Source: Turnera subulata (lineage: Eukaryota > Streptophyta > Magnoliopsida > Malpighiales > Passifloraceae). Taken from it: a DNA stretch of 64,000 nt. A model generated the notes under the pieces. That model had not been told where the DNA came from. It made no database searches and saw only the letters and a list, made by a program, of their open reading frames with translations. The stretch is taken from assembly GCA_028386065.3 (NCBI GenBank), contig JAKUCV010004737.1, positions 1 through 64,000 on the forward strand, given 5' to 3'. The first letter of the stretch is position 1, and every line of letters begins with the position of its first letter. This document shows, one piece after another, positions 1 through 11,771 of the stretch. Position numbers and translations under genes: made by a program.

Positions 1-326
1 TACTGAAAATTCACTATTTAACATGTGAATTATCAATAATACAATTCGTCCTCATTACGGGCGAATCCGATCCGGACCAGAAAATAACTGATGCCCCCTT
101 AGTTATTTTCCGGTGTGATTTTCCGAGAAATTCCGAAACCCGAAAAATACCAACTTAGTTTCGAAAAATCCACGGGAAAATCACGAGCGCGGGAAAACCT
201 TCGGTTTCGAAAAACGACTCCCGATTTACCTTGAATTAATTACCCAAGATTAATTCAACAGTAAATCACGGTAAATAGACTTTTACAGTCCGGTAAAAAT
301 CCAAAATTTTTACCCGGGCTGTTACA
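1..326 (-). repeat. Terminal part of a long Ty3/gypsy-like LTR
   Basis: This stretch is nearly the same as 41228-41552 and 46481-46805, which are the ends of the two LTRs of the retroelement at 38.6-46.8 kb. It ends in ...CCCGGGCTGTTACA at 326. Read on the minus strand this is TGTAACAGCCCGGG, the 5' start of an LTR. The window begins inside the LTR, so its other end is not visible. No coding sequence is present. Confidence 0.8.
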
Positions 327-654
327 GATTCGGTGGAGAAATTCAGTGCAGAATATTGACTAGGTATAGGAAATATCTGAACCAGCAAAATGACTTAACT
401 GCCCTTCTAACTCCTACTGTGACAAAAACTTACCCAGGGGCATAATTGTCTTTTTGCAGCCTCCAAATTCGGAAAATTCCAACTCGTCCCGGAAATTCCA
501 CAAAAATATCCGGAGTATGGAGTGAGACTCGGAATTGAAATCCGATGCTCGGTTTTTCATAAAATAATCACCAAAGGTTATTTTTATTCGGTAAATTACT
601 GTACAAAGCTTTTACAGTCCCGGTAAAAACATAAATTTTACCCGGGCCGTTACA
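327..654 (-). repeat. LTR end of a second, related subfamily
   Basis: The segment ends in ...CCCGGGCCGTTACA at 654. It has the same architecture as the neighbouring LTR ends: a 'ccggaccag/cggaaaattcc' block, then 'ttttacagtcccggtaaaa', then 'acccgggc.gttaca'. Its sequence differs clearly from the 38.6-46.8 kb family. It reads as a fragment of a related long LTR abutting two others. No target duplication could be identified. Confidence 0.55.
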
Positions 655-2666
655 ACTAGCCTCTAACCATCTAGTCGTACCACTACTTTCCACGTGACAA
701 TTAAATCATCATCTCAAGTTCAGTTCCAATTCCAATACTCTATCCTCAATTATCCAATTTCCTAATATCTCAGGTTATTCCATAGACTCAACCAATCAAC
801 AATCTCATATCACCAATTATTCACAATTAACAGTTCAACAATTATTCACAGTATCCACAAAACGAACAACACAGTCCAACCACAGCAACAACTGTAACCA
901 TAGCAATCAAATAACTAACAATGTTCATCACAGCAGTTCAATCAAACAACAAAAACACACACAGTATTACGGGCACAAATCCAAGGTTATCCATCCTCAC
1001 CTTAGCCGATTATCAGTTTTGGAAATGCCCCACAGACTCCAAGTCTGGTTCCTCAGGTATCTACTCGTTATCAACTCCTATATCAATCAAATAATATGCA
1101 CACACAAGTGATATGCAATTGTCATGCTAGTACTGTATACCGAAAAATAAATACTAACTCGTCTCGGTTACTTCCCGGGTTATTTCTCTATTATCATCAT
1201 AATTCACCATTTATTTTCAGTGTCAAAAATAATACCATTCTTATATCTATACCCGGATATTATTCCGGTACAATACTTACTTTGATAATACCCTTTCCAT
1301 ATTTATTTTCCTCCAAAATAATTATTATTTACCATATATAATATACTTTTTCCTAAAATCATATTTCCAGAATATTATTTCCCCAAATTATTCCCCAAAA
1401 CATTATCTCCATAAATTATTTTTATTTTCCCAGAATTATAGTTTTTCCAAATTTTATTTTCTTTTCCAAAATTCCATAATAATCATATATATTTTTCCAA
1501 AATACTTCCATAATTTAATTTTCAAAATATTAACCATAAATATATATATCGGATTTTATTTATCTTTTTTTCCCTTTTTTTATTCGGACTGGGCCCAAAC
1601 AGTGCCAGATCAGGCCATGCACAGTGCCAAGCCCAGGCCCCAAACAGGAGCCCAGGAGCAGCCCATGTGCAGGCCTAGAGATCCGGCCCAGCAGCCCAAC
1701 CCACGCTCCAAAACCACCTAGCCCAAGATCCATCTCGGACTACTCGGGTCAACCCGACCCTAACCGGGTCGTCTTCAACCCGGGATGCTCACCTCACTGT
1801 GAGCTGTAGCGGCGGCGCGATGAACGGGTGACGGACTAGGCGAGCACAAGGAGGAAAGCGGCGCGAGGAGCAGAGGCGACGCGAGGGAGGCCGGCTACTG
1901 GTGCTACAGTCGTCGGCAACGAGGAGGCGGGTGGCTCGGGCGGCGTCTCGTCGGCTCGTCTTCCACGGAGCAGCGGCGGCTTGCAGTCGCGACGAGAGGA
2001 GGAAGAGAGGAAGGAGGGGCTGCTGGTCGCGGTGGAGAAGGAGAAGAGGACGGCGGCAAGGTTGCAGATGGAGGAGGTGGTGGTCTCGACCGGTGGGTGG
2101 TTCACAAGGAGAAGGAGGAGAAAAAGAAAAGAGGAGGGGAAGATGGGGTTGGCTCAAAACTACGTAGTTTTGCTGCTGGGTGTGTGTTTGTTTTTTTTTT
2201 TTTCTGCTTTGGTTCAGTAGGTTGTATGGTTTTTTTTCCAGGTAGTGTTTTTGTAGAGTTTGCAGGGAAGTCAGGGGAGATGAAGACTGGTGTGCACTGG
2301 GTTGGCATGAGACACAGGTGAAGGACATGCAGATCATTGGTATAGCACGGGCAAGGTACTGGCAAAGCACGGGTCTCACAAGCAATTCACGAGCTTCACA
2401 GGAAAAGGCGGCAGCAGCCTCCATACTGTGCAGCTTGTGAGGCGTGTCCCGTCCGGACCAGAAAATAACTATCCCTTAGCTTTATTTCTGGTCCGATAAC
2501 TCGAGGATAAACTTGACTTTTCTGAAGATTCCTGAACCCGAAAAATTCCAACTTGGTCGTAAAATCCGCAGAAAAATCCCGAACGTGGGACAGGGCTCGG
2601 TTTTGGAATCCGATGCACAAGTTACCATAAATTAATTACCCAAGATTAATTTTAATGGTAAATAAT

Positions 2667-3300
2667 GGATTAATGCCTTTTTTGATCCCTGTGTTGCCCC
2701 TAATTGTCATATCTCATCACTATGTTCCAATTTGATCACATTTCATCCCTCTATTGGCCCGATTTGTCCATTTTACCGGCTTCCCTTAAAAAACGATGAC
2801 GTGTCGGTTTTTTTACTGACAAGTCATCGAGATGGGCCCCACCTACCGTTCCAATCCGGTTAAATCGAAATCCTCCCACCCGAATACCCATAACTCCAAA
2901 TACCCACCCACCCACCAATTCAATTGCTTTAAAAGCATCTACAATCCAATAATTTTTTTTTTTATTTTTCCCTTTTTTATTTCTTCCCATTTTTTATAAT
3001 TTTTTCTCTTTTTTCAAAACTTAAATTCATTAATTCATTAAAACAGAAATCCAATAAAATATAAATAACTATTGTTTCTATTATTTTCCCCAACTCTTTT
3101 TTTCTTATTTTTTATTATTTTTTATTTTTTTAAAATTTTAATTCCTTAATTCATCCAATAAATTTTTTATAATTACTTTCTCCTTTCTTTTTTTTTCCTT
3201 TTTTTTCTTTTCTTTTCTTCCTTCCTCTTCCTTTTTTTTTTCTTTTTCTTTTCCTTTTCTCTTCTTCCTCTCCACCGCAGCCATCGCCGCCATCCCTTCT
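2667..3300. repeat. Left inverted arm of the long-TIR element
   Basis: This arm is the reverse complement of about 3890-4526, with small indels. It begins with 'ggattaatgcc', passes through an AT-rich and polypyrimidine tract, and ends near 'ccgcagccatcgccgccat'. Base pairing of the two arms would give a very long hairpin. Confidence 0.8.
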
Positions 3301-3889
3301 ACCTCCTATCCTCTCCCTGTCACTATTACCACCGCAACTTCTTGGTGGCCGGAACTCCACCAAACCACTGCGTCCAACACCCAAAACAACCCAACCCATG
3401 CCACAACGACAACAACGGCATCATCATCCACCTCCTCTGTCCAAGTCATCCATCAATAATCGGTCAACAAGATTTAGGACAGTCCAATAAAAACGAATCG
3501 AAAGATTAAGCTGAAGAGAAGAGGAGAAATCAAGAGACAGGTGAGGCGGCTTACAACAACAATAGGCGGACGGCTTACCCATGTATCACGGCGCCGGTGA
3601 CTCGAAGGTGAGGCGGCAAGGACGGAGGCGTATGAGAGCACGTATAAGGAGAGATCGGCGGCGCGCCCTTCGCCTCGGTGGTGACGAGCTCGACTCGTCC
3701 GTGGCGGCAAGCAAGGGAGTTTGAGCAGCAAGCCTTCCCTCGGCAGCGTTGGATTCGTAGAGAAGGGAACAGAGGGAGAGAGAGGGGTCGATGGTTGCAG
3801 CGGTGGCGGATGGCGACTGAATTCGAGGTGAGGCCGGCTCCAATGTGTGCTCCATCGTGCAGGGAGGGCAGCCTCCCGATTCGTGGCCA

Positions 3890-4526
3890 CCAGGAAGAAG
3901 AGATGGCGGCGATGGCTGCAGTGGAGAGGAAGAAGAGAAAAAGAAAAGAAAATAAAAAGAAAAGGAAGAGGAAGGAAGAAAAGAAAAGAAAGAAAAGGAA
4001 AAAAAAAGAAAGGAGAAAGTAATTATAAAAAAAATTAATGGATTAATTAAGGAATTAAAATTTTTAAAAAATGAAAAGATAATAAAAAATAAGAAAAAAA
4101 GAGTTGGGGAAAATAATAGAAACAATAGTTATTTATATTTTATTGGATTTCTATTTTAATGAATTAATGAATTTAAGTTTTGAAAAAAGAGAAAAAATTA
4201 TAAAAAATGGGAAGAAATAAAAAGGGGAAAAATAAAAAAATTATTGGATTATAGATGCTTTTAAAGCAATTGAATTGGTGGGTGGGTGGGTATTTGGGGG
4301 TTATGGGTATTCGGGTGGGAGGATTTCGGTTTAACCGGATTGGAACGGTAGGTGGGGCCATCTCGATGACTTGTCAGTGAAAAAACCGACACGTCATCGT
4401 TTTTGAAGGGGAGCCGGTAAAATTGACAAATCGGGCCAATAGAGGGATGAAATGTGATCAAATTGGAACACAGTGATGAGATATGACAATTAGGGGCAAC
4501 ACATGGATCAAAAAAGGCATTAATCC
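3890..4526. repeat. Right inverted arm of the long-TIR element
   Basis: This arm is the inverted copy of 2667 to about 3300. It begins near 'atggcggcgatggctgc' and ends in 'ggcattaatcc' at 4526. The inner boundary is approximate because the arms drift apart towards the centre. Confidence 0.8.
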
Positions 4527-4593
4527 GGTAAATAACTGTGTAAAAACTTTTACGGTACCGGTAAAAACGTAAAAATTTACCCGGACTGTTACA

Positions 4594-6400
4594 TTGGGAG
4601 TCCCAACTACAACATTTCTCCTTATCTAGCCACAATCACTTGCCAAAGTTTTTTTCGTTTGAAAAGGGAAGTTGTTTTTTTAGTTTCTCAAATATAGAAG
4701 ATGAGTTGTGTTATAAATAAATGGTGGGAGAAGAGGATATAGAGGAGAGTAGAATTTTCCCGGTGAGGGGGAGAGAATTCCGGAGAGGAGCCGGTCAGGC
4801 AACCACCCGTTTCTTCATTTCTTCTCATTTTCTGATTTCTATTTATAGTACAAAAGGGGTGGACAAAGCTCAGTTTAGTCCCTCAAAATGACATTCATTA
4901 CATTTTGGTCCTTCAAAATAATAAATTTATAACAAGTTGGCTGTTTTCCTATTAATTCTTCTACAAATCCAGTGCGCCCATTGGATTGGTTTGGGAGAGA
5001 ATTCCAATTATGGATCAATAAAAATTTTGTTTCCTTAAACAGATTTTGGGTATTGTTAAATATGGTTACATTTTTAATTAGAGCCCATAATAAGGAAATA
5101 AATATTATATACATTACAAAGTTCAAAAGGAAACAAGGTGACGTATGTTTTTGTTTTTGGTCATGGATGACAGCATGTGTTGAACTAAAAAGTTAAGTTT
5201 AATTTAAAAAATTCAATAAACACTTGGATTAGAGTTACTTAGGTTGGTGATAGATTTTTTACCCTTTATGTAAGTATTTACTATAATTCTTAAAAACTTA
5301 TTTTGTTGCCAAAATAAAGAAATGGATATAGATTTTAGTTTCCTTGTTTTTTGATATGAAATAGATTTTAGTTTCCTTGCATGAGTTTTTTTTTTGGCGA
5401 ACAATACTTGCGTGAGGCGTGCGTGGATACATAAACTCTAACGTATAATTCGACATTTTATATTTATGTGGCATGGATATAATGTAGTTAACTACTAATA
5501 TTATCAATTAATTATCATAGTAATTATCGTCTATATTGTGATATTTTTTAGTAACTTACTCTTCAAAATATTTAAAAAATTCCAATTTTCACATTAAAAA
5601 TTTTAAAATGAGTTCAGTTATTTAAGAATATACATATATTACAAAAAGACAATAAAGTTTGACTTAGTTTGTTGATATTCTACTTAATATTTTTATCAGG
5701 ATAAATATGTTAAATCTAATAATTGTTCCTCTTTATATGTATGAACTATTGTAAGTGCTTATTGAGCTAAGTGGCCTGTTGCGGCTTTGGACTATGAGAG
5801 CTCATTCTTAGCCTAAATTTTTATCAAACATGTATTACAAAAATGATATCTAATAATGTCTTATCAAACATTTTTATTCAAGATTTTTTTTATAAACCTT
5901 CTACTAATTCAACTCTAAACTTACTTAGGATGTCAAATCTCACATAATGCGGGAAGTGTTATTGTGTTATATAAATATTAGGTTGTTCGGGGTTGTTGAT
6001 GCCTTATAATCGATCGTCTCTCTATAAAAGACTAATAACGAAAATGGTAATAGACTCATTAATAATTTTACATTTGAGACTCTAAGATGTCGGAATTCAT
6101 AAAATCTACATGAAAGATCGATCAATAATCGAGACCATACATAATCTTAGCGAATTCGCTCACAAAGCGCGTATATTCCAATCTGTATAAAAAACTAATA
6201 TCCGAAATCAAAATATTGAAACAATAATACTATATAAGATGTCAATAACAATACAAAATATAATCTAATGGAAGTAATTATTAAGATAAATCATTAAATT
6301 GAGTACCAGTTTTCACTAAACTCGTAATTTAAGAGGAGCCAACCCAAAAATAAAAATAAAAATAAAAATTTCTATCCGACTGGGAGCGTACGTCTCAAAT
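4594..6400. other. Gene-poor intergenic DNA
   Basis: AT-rich sequence between the LTR remnants and the VQ gene. The longest ORFs (under 85 codons) are low-complexity and match nothing I recognise. A stretch at 4860-4930 ('tttagtccctcaaaatgac') resembles the 'tttggtccct' motif of MULE ends, but no partner repeat was found. The distal promoter of the VQ gene probably lies in the last few hundred bases. Confidence 0.6.
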
Positions 6401-6512
6401 CCCTGTCATGGTGCGTGAATCAAATTGGAAACCATTGAAGGAAACTTCAAAGTCTTCAGTCCCCACCAAAACATTTCTTACCAAACCAAAGAAAGTAACC
6501 AAAGTCTCCCAC

Positions 6513-6533
6513 CTCTCTCTCTCTCTCTCTCTT
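6513..6533 (+). repeat. CT-rich microsatellite in the VQ gene leader
   Basis: A run of about nine CT units lies roughly 160 bp upstream of the VQ start codon, in a pyrimidine-rich stretch that continues to about 6640. Pyrimidine-rich patches are common at plant transcription start regions and in 5' leaders. That placement is an inference; no clear TATA box was found. Confidence 0.7.
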
Positions 6534-6691
6534 ATTCTTTGTCACACTTGCCAATCTCTTCTACTTCTACTGCCTTCAAAAAGACTCCCTCTTCCCCTCC
6601 CCCATTTTCTCTTTTTCCTGTTCCTCTCCCTTCACAAGTTTGAGTGACCAAAACCAGAGAGAAAACAAACAACAAACACCCCCCTCAATCA

Positions 6692-7633
6692 ATGGAAGCC
6701 TCACCAAAACCCCAAGACACCCACAACCCACATCACTACCATCACCATCACCACCACCACCACCACCACTACCAACAACATCAGCAGCAGCAGCAGCAAC
6801 AACAACAACAACAACTGCCTTCCCCCAATAGCAGCGGCAGCGGCAGTAGCACCACCACTGCCACCACCACCACCACTAGCAGCAATGGACTCCACAGCCA
6901 CAGCCAGCCACCCCTCCCATCTCCCAAACCCATAACCAGATCCGATTCCACCAACCCATACCCGACCACTTTCGTCCAAGCCGACACTTCCTCCTTCAAA
7001 CAAGTCGTCCAGATGCTCACTGGATCCCCAAAACCCGCCTCCACCACCACCACCACCACCAACACCACCGCCACCGGAGCTGCCCAACCCGACCCGGCAT
7101 CCAAGCCCCACTCCCACCACAACATCCCTCCCATCAAATCCATCCCCAAAAAGAACCAGTCCTCCGGGTTCAAACTCTACGAGCGTAGAAACTCCATCAA
7201 GAACCTCAAGATCAACCCCCTCAACCCGATTTTCGCCCCACCCAGCTCCGGATTCTCCCCCCGGAAGCCCGAGATCCTCTCCCCCAGCATCCTCGACTTC
7301 CCTGCTCTCGTCCTCAGCCCGGTCACCCCCTTAATACCCGACCCGTTTGACCGATCCGGCACACCGAACTACACTCCTACCGCTAACTGTTTTAGTCCCA
7401 TGAACAACAATAACCATCATCTCCACAACAACACCACCAACAACAACAACGCTGTCAATGGTAATAATGTATCGTTTGACGCCGATGCTGAAGAGAAGGC
7501 GATTAAAGAGAAGGGATTTTATCTGCACCCGTCGCCGGCGACCACGCCGAGAGAGGCCGAGCCGCGGCTTTTGCCGCTCTTCCCGGTGACGTCGCCCAGG
7601 GTTTCAGGTTCTGCTAACTCTGCTTCGTCTTGA
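6692..7633 (+). CDS. VQ4: VQ-motif protein, VQ4/MVQ1-like
   Basis: This is a single-exon, 313-residue protein. The core motif FKQVVQMLTG (FxxxVQxLTG), at about residue 100, defines VQ proteins. These are plant nuclear cofactors that bind WRKY transcription factors, and this subgroup is phosphorylated by MPK3/MPK6 at SP/TP sites. Many SP/TP pairs occur here (for example LSPVTP, SPATTP, VTSPR). A conserved C-terminal block, EKGFYLHPSPATTP followed by LLPLFPVTSP, matches my memory of the VQ4-type subgroup. The N-terminus has a run of about ten histidines and then about eleven glutamines. The start was chosen at the first ATG (6692); the frame is open further upstream only through a GTG. It is the left host anchor and is paired with SMG7L in the synteny argument. 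Confidence 0.9.
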   Translation: MEASPKPQDTHNPHHYHHHHHHHHHHYQQHQQQQQQQQQQQLPSPNSSGSGSSTTTATTTTTSSNGLHSHSQPPLPSPKPITRSDSTNPYPTTFVQADTSSFKQVVQMLTGSPKPASTTTTTTNTTATGAAQPDPASKPHSHHNIPPIKSIPKKNQSSGFKLYERRNSIKNLKINPLNPIFAPPSSGFSPRKPEILSPSILDFPALVLSPVTPLIPDPFDRSGTPNYTPTANCFSPMNNNNHHLHNNTTNNNNAVNGNNVSFDADAEEKAIKEKGFYLHPSPATTPREAEPRLLPLFPVTSPRVSGSANSASS

Positions 7634-9018
7634 ATTATATGATAAAAAGGAAAATCTATAATGCTTTTTTCTTTTTGGGTCCTTTGTAATTTTTGTTTTT
7701 CTATGTAACATTTTTATATATATCGTTGGCATTGATTAAGTGAGGGAGATAAATCAAACAGCCTTTGTAATGTTGGATATTTGCAGAGAAATGAGAAGAT
7801 CTTTGCGATGAATTGTATAAATTTCTCATGCTTTGTTTAATTTTCTCCTTTAACTTCAATTTCTTTTCTTTTTTTTTTTGTCCTGCTGGGTGTTACGTGT
7901 TTGTTTGAATTTTTTTTTTTAGGGAGGGTAAGAGTTACGTGTTTGTTTATTTGCTGACAATTTGAAGAATTTCTAAATCGAAAAAAGATAAAAGGTAGTG
8001 AAATATTTGGGGTATTAAAAGTGTTTTTATGGTCGACAAACAAAAAAAATATTAGTCAGAAGTAAGCTAATTATTGGAAATTTGGAATTTGGACCAGCGG
8101 TTCAATTTAGCTTGTGATTGTGATCCTATCAAGTATTAAATCAATGTGCTTTCATCAACGTTCAAAAACACAATGTAGTGTGCATTTATTTGGTGAGTTA
8201 AGTGTCATTCAAAAGGTTATAAGCCTATATTATCCATTTAATGTGTAAGAATCCCTAGTAAATGTTCAATTTCTTATCTATTTTTTTATATAAATAATGT
8301 TCTACAATATTGATTAATTTTCCAGTAATCTCGTGGAGCACTGGTCAATAGTATTATGTCAGTAGTATATATTTTTTTAAAAAATTTCTACATAGAAAAT
8401 GTTTGCTGGCCCTTCGATTATCTAAAATAATTCAATAAATGCCAAATATATATATAGAAAAAAGGTGGGAAACCTGAACGACTGACCAAATTTCAGTTCC
8501 ATTACTCATGGGCATTAATAATAAAGTCATCGTAAGAACTGTAGAGGAATAGTGGGGTAGGATTAATGGGTAAAGTTTGGATCCAATGGGAGATAAAGCA
8601 ACTTTGGGCTTAGTTGTCAAGGAAGAGTTAGAGTGGATAAATGGGGAAGGAATCTTGACCCCCTCCCCTATTGTTTTCCATTTTTTCCTCGGTGGAGGAA
8701 AAGATGCCAAGGGAAGCAAGCATTTCTATTTCTATGTGCTCGTATCATGAGCACCGTTGTTTTTTTTTCCTTCTTTTTTAATTGCTTCTATAGTAGCAGG
8801 CTATCATTGGCCTTTACAAGATTTTTATGTCTTAACCTGTTATCTTTTTAATGTTATGGCACACTGAAGGGATAATAATCCACCTTAAAATAGGGGGGAT
8901 GGGCCATTTTGGAAAGAAAGGAGAGACTCTCTCCATTAGATATATATGATTTGGGGTCCCAATGGAATCGTGGCTTGCAAGGATTAATGGGAAAAATTTG
9001 GCTGGCCCTAAGCATGTG

Positions 9019-9059
<41 letters not shown>

Positions 9060-11072
9060 ATTGCAATTTCACTAGATAGGTAGATGATTGCCGCCGTTGT
9101 TCTTGCTTGGGTGCGTGTGGGATTTAGTTAGGGTCTTAAGGAAGCAATAAATTCAAGTCCTGATGACCAAAATGGTAGAGTTTTAGCCACAGGAGATCAT
9201 CATATTTTTGGACCCACTTTTGTAATAAAACGGTATGTATATGAAGTTAGAGGGAGAAGTGGGAAATATATAGATCCGTCAATTTTCCCAGAGGCAAATG
9301 CAAAGGGGTTTGAATTGAATTGCTGTAAAAGCAATCATGCAAAGGGAGTTCCTCTTTCTTTGAATCCTACACTTTGATTAAAGTCTCTTTTTTGACTCGA
9401 AGCAGACCAAAACTGTAGTATGGGAAAGGGAAAGTGAAGGTGGTGGGGATAGTGGGACTTGTGATGATGAAAGAAAAGAAAAAGAGAGAGAAAATAATAA
9501 AAGAGGGAAAAAAGAATGATAGGAGTAGAAAGCCAAGCAATATGGTGTAGTAGAGTGGCCTTGTGTGTTTGTGTTGTTTTTATATCTGTTTGTTTGTATC
9601 TGTGGACATAAACATTGGTAAGGAGACTTATGCACCCTATAGTTGGTGGGTCATTAATTGTAGAAATTTTGAAGCTTTTCATCAAAAATTTTCATGTCTA
9701 CTACCTTTTGAACTTTGAAGGCCCCCTTGGTTTATTGCCTGCCAATCATCATCATGTCATCTTCTTCCTGGCCTTGTCAACTTGTTTGTCCAATCACATA
9801 ATATACACATGGCAAGGGATGAGTCAATCAATCAAGTGGAATGAATTTACACCTCGGCTAATCCGTCCTGGTCTGAGAAATGCTAGTCAAAATGTTACTA
9901 GAATACAACAAATACAATCGGAATAGTTTTAATGGTATTTGTTTTATTTGTCCAGTAAAAATGTATGCATGTACATATTTATTTTCCATTGATGTGCCAT
10001 TTTGGAAGTTTTTATGCTTGCTTTTAACGATACTCTTTCACACTTTTGGACAAATATCTCTCGTCATTAGTGCCTACACATCTTGATAGAAAAACAAAAA
10101 ACCACCAAAAGGAATTATTGGAGTAGCTTACAAGTGCCACTAATTTTTTTCAACTCTCTTTGAATAGAATAAACTTATCCCACTAGCGAAAGTTTAAAGG
10201 CAGGAAAAAAACAATATTAGGATAAAAGCATGTAGGTAGGAATTGGTTGACAAGGAAGTTTGAATGACAAATGTCTATGATTGATGTGGGAAGAATTCTC
10301 ATAAAATTCTAGGATTGAAAGGTACCGCTCAAACGGAATAAAAGATTACAAGCATGCGTTTATTCCCACTATGAAAAAGATGAAAGGAAAGAAAGAAAAG
10401 CCCAAACTATATTTTGTGGAAAAAACTAAGATATTATTATAATGCACGGGAGAGGAATACTCGCTGTAAATATATGTATACGCTTGTGATTATCTGATAT
10501 GATGATATCACAAAAACGCAATATAGCCTATAGCGTACTAAAAGGTAAGCAGAAACTAAAATGATAGAAGAACCAAGCAATTGGTAGGTTTGATCTAAAT
10601 AATTGACAAAATTATTGTTATGGAACAATGAAGTACAAGGAAGTTTATTAGCCGCATGCAGTTGGGCCGAAAACTTGGACCAAGATCGGTGCTAGTCAAT
10701 TACTTTGTCGCGTCACCTTTGATTTCTGCATCATTTGTATATATAGTTTGTATTGTTGATTACTTTAACTGTTGTGTTGTCGTTGTATAAAAATGTTTGG
10801 TACATTTCATTGTTGAGCTTCTTAGCTTTAGCTGTCCAGGCTCAAATGAGGAATGAACTATGATAGCCTGTGCTCCTGAAAAGGAAATAACCTCCGAATG
10901 AAAAGTTTTTTTTTTTTTTTGTTACAAATTGCAACAAACTTCTTGTTCCAAGGTGATCAATCTGTTGTATAGTTTTTTCTTTTTGATGTCGCAAAACATC
11001 GGTGATGACCCTAGAAACCCCATATGTTATATGTACATATAAGTACTATTAAATGATGGTCCTTTGTCTTCA
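7634..11072. other. 3' UTR and gene-poor intergenic DNA
   Basis: The first roughly 200 bp after the VQ stop are AT-rich and probably form its 3' UTR. Beyond that, no ORF gives a recognisable protein on either strand. The stretch contains a TA microsatellite near 9023-9055 and several poly-T runs. It is the ordinary spacer between the VQ gene and the RALF relic, and I see no transposon ends that pair up here. Confidence 0.6.
9023..9055. repeat. (TA)n microsatellite
   Basis: About sixteen uninterrupted TA units. Such tracts are usually length-polymorphic. No functional reading is supported. Confidence 0.9.
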
Positions 11073-11286
11073 TCAATCAGTGTACTTATAGCACCTGGTG
11101 ATTTTAGCACAGGCACGATTTTAAGGATTGGCCCTTTGCCGGGGCTGTTACAATTGTAGTAGGAGTTGCCACGACGATTAATTGCATGATACGTTGTTGC
11201 TTTGTAGGGCTTTTGTATAGCTAATGTACCTTGCCTTTTGAGCAAGCAAGCGGTGATTATGTAGTCTCTGAATCGATCAGCATTTC
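11073..11286 (-). pseudogene. Broken RALF peptide gene (RALFL4-position relic)
   Basis: On the minus strand the hallmarks of a RALF signalling-peptide precursor appear in order, but in different frames. EMLIDSET (11286-11263) resembles the propeptide of RALF precursors. RYISY (from about 11231) is the conserved N-terminal motif of the mature peptide, continuing as TKALQSNNVSCN. RRGNSYYNC follows at about 11185-11155, after a 4-bp TAAT insertion that shifts the frame. ANP-stop-NRACAKITRC ends at 11091 after another shift. All four cysteines of the family are present. There is an in-frame TAA after EMLIDSETT, a frame change before RYISY, two shifts inside the mature part, and a Tyr-to-stop change after ANP. 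No signal peptide was found. RALFs are secreted ligands of FERONIA-type receptor kinases. This copy cannot encode one, and its position between VQ4 and SMG7L matches RALFL4 in Arabidopsis. Confidence 0.85.
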
Positions 11287-11768
11287 GGTCGAAGTAATAT
11301 TGCAAAAAACTAATTTGTTGTCATTAGCTAGCTCATGATGAGGGGTAATTAAGTACGTCGCAATGAAGAGGATGATGATGGTGTGCAACAAGGTCTTTGA
11401 TTCTACGGTGATGATCATGGCTGTACACACGATGAGGTAAGAATCAGGCAGTGTTTGGAATTAGTGGAGGGGAATGGGAAGACGGGGATGGCTATTGGGT
11501 GAAAAGCTGATGGATGCTAGGAATTTTAGAGTTTTTTTTGATACTACCGTCAACACATAATTAATCTCTCCCGAATTCCATCCACACTCATTAAGGTAGA
11601 CCTTATCAATTATGCATGCTCTATTCACATTACTAGAATTTGAACTTTAATTAGAGATCATAGCCTTTCTCTCATCCATGGCCTAACCAAAGTTTGATAT
11701 GATGACAAAACGTTATTACTATATGTGAATAGGGAAAGACTATGAGGGAGGAAATTAGTTAAGGATAC
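11287..11768. other. Intergenic DNA, nothing recognised
   Basis: About 480 bp with no convincing ORF or repeat. If the RALF relic once had a signal-peptide region and promoter on the minus strand, they would lie here, but I could not recognise either. Confidence 0.5.
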
Positions 11769-11771
11769 TTA

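Larger units (their letters stand above)
2667..4526. mobile_element. Non-autonomous long-TIR element (MULE type)
   Basis: The outermost sequence GGATTAATGCCTTTTTTGAT at 2667 is repeated in inverted orientation at the right end (ends 4526). The inverted arms run about 630 bp each (2667 to about 3300, and about 3890 to 4526) around a roughly 600-bp centre. GGTAAATAAT (2657-2666) precedes and GGTAAATAAC (4527-4536) follows the element. That is a 9-10 bp target duplication with one mismatch, as expected for Mutator-like elements. No transposase is encoded; the short ORFs are low-complexity pyrimidine/purine readings. The ends resemble those of the autonomous MULE at 47.6-54.4 kb (GGACTAATGTC...TTTGGTCCCTGTGTTGCCC), so that family could supply transposase. 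Confidence 0.8.
655..4593 (-). repeat. Degraded long LTR, interrupted by a TIR element
   Basis: Sequence from about 660 (GTCGTACCAC...CCACGTGACAATT) aligns by eye with 44680 onward in the right LTR of the 38.6-46.8 kb element. It continues through the same landmarks: 'ctcaccttagccgatta' near 1000, 'cggactgggcc' near 1585, and a GC-rich block at 1800-2100. It ends with ...ACCCGGACTGTTACA at 4593. The first roughly 640 bp of the LTR are missing. The 1.86-kb element at 2667-4526 splits it inside the 'attacccaagattaat...ggtaaat' motif. It is an old copy with many substitutions. Confidence 0.7.

Noticed and set aside
6701..7173. Gly/Val-rich minus-strand ORFs opposite the VQ gene
   Set aside because: They are antisense shadows of the His/Gln/Thr-rich coding sequence.
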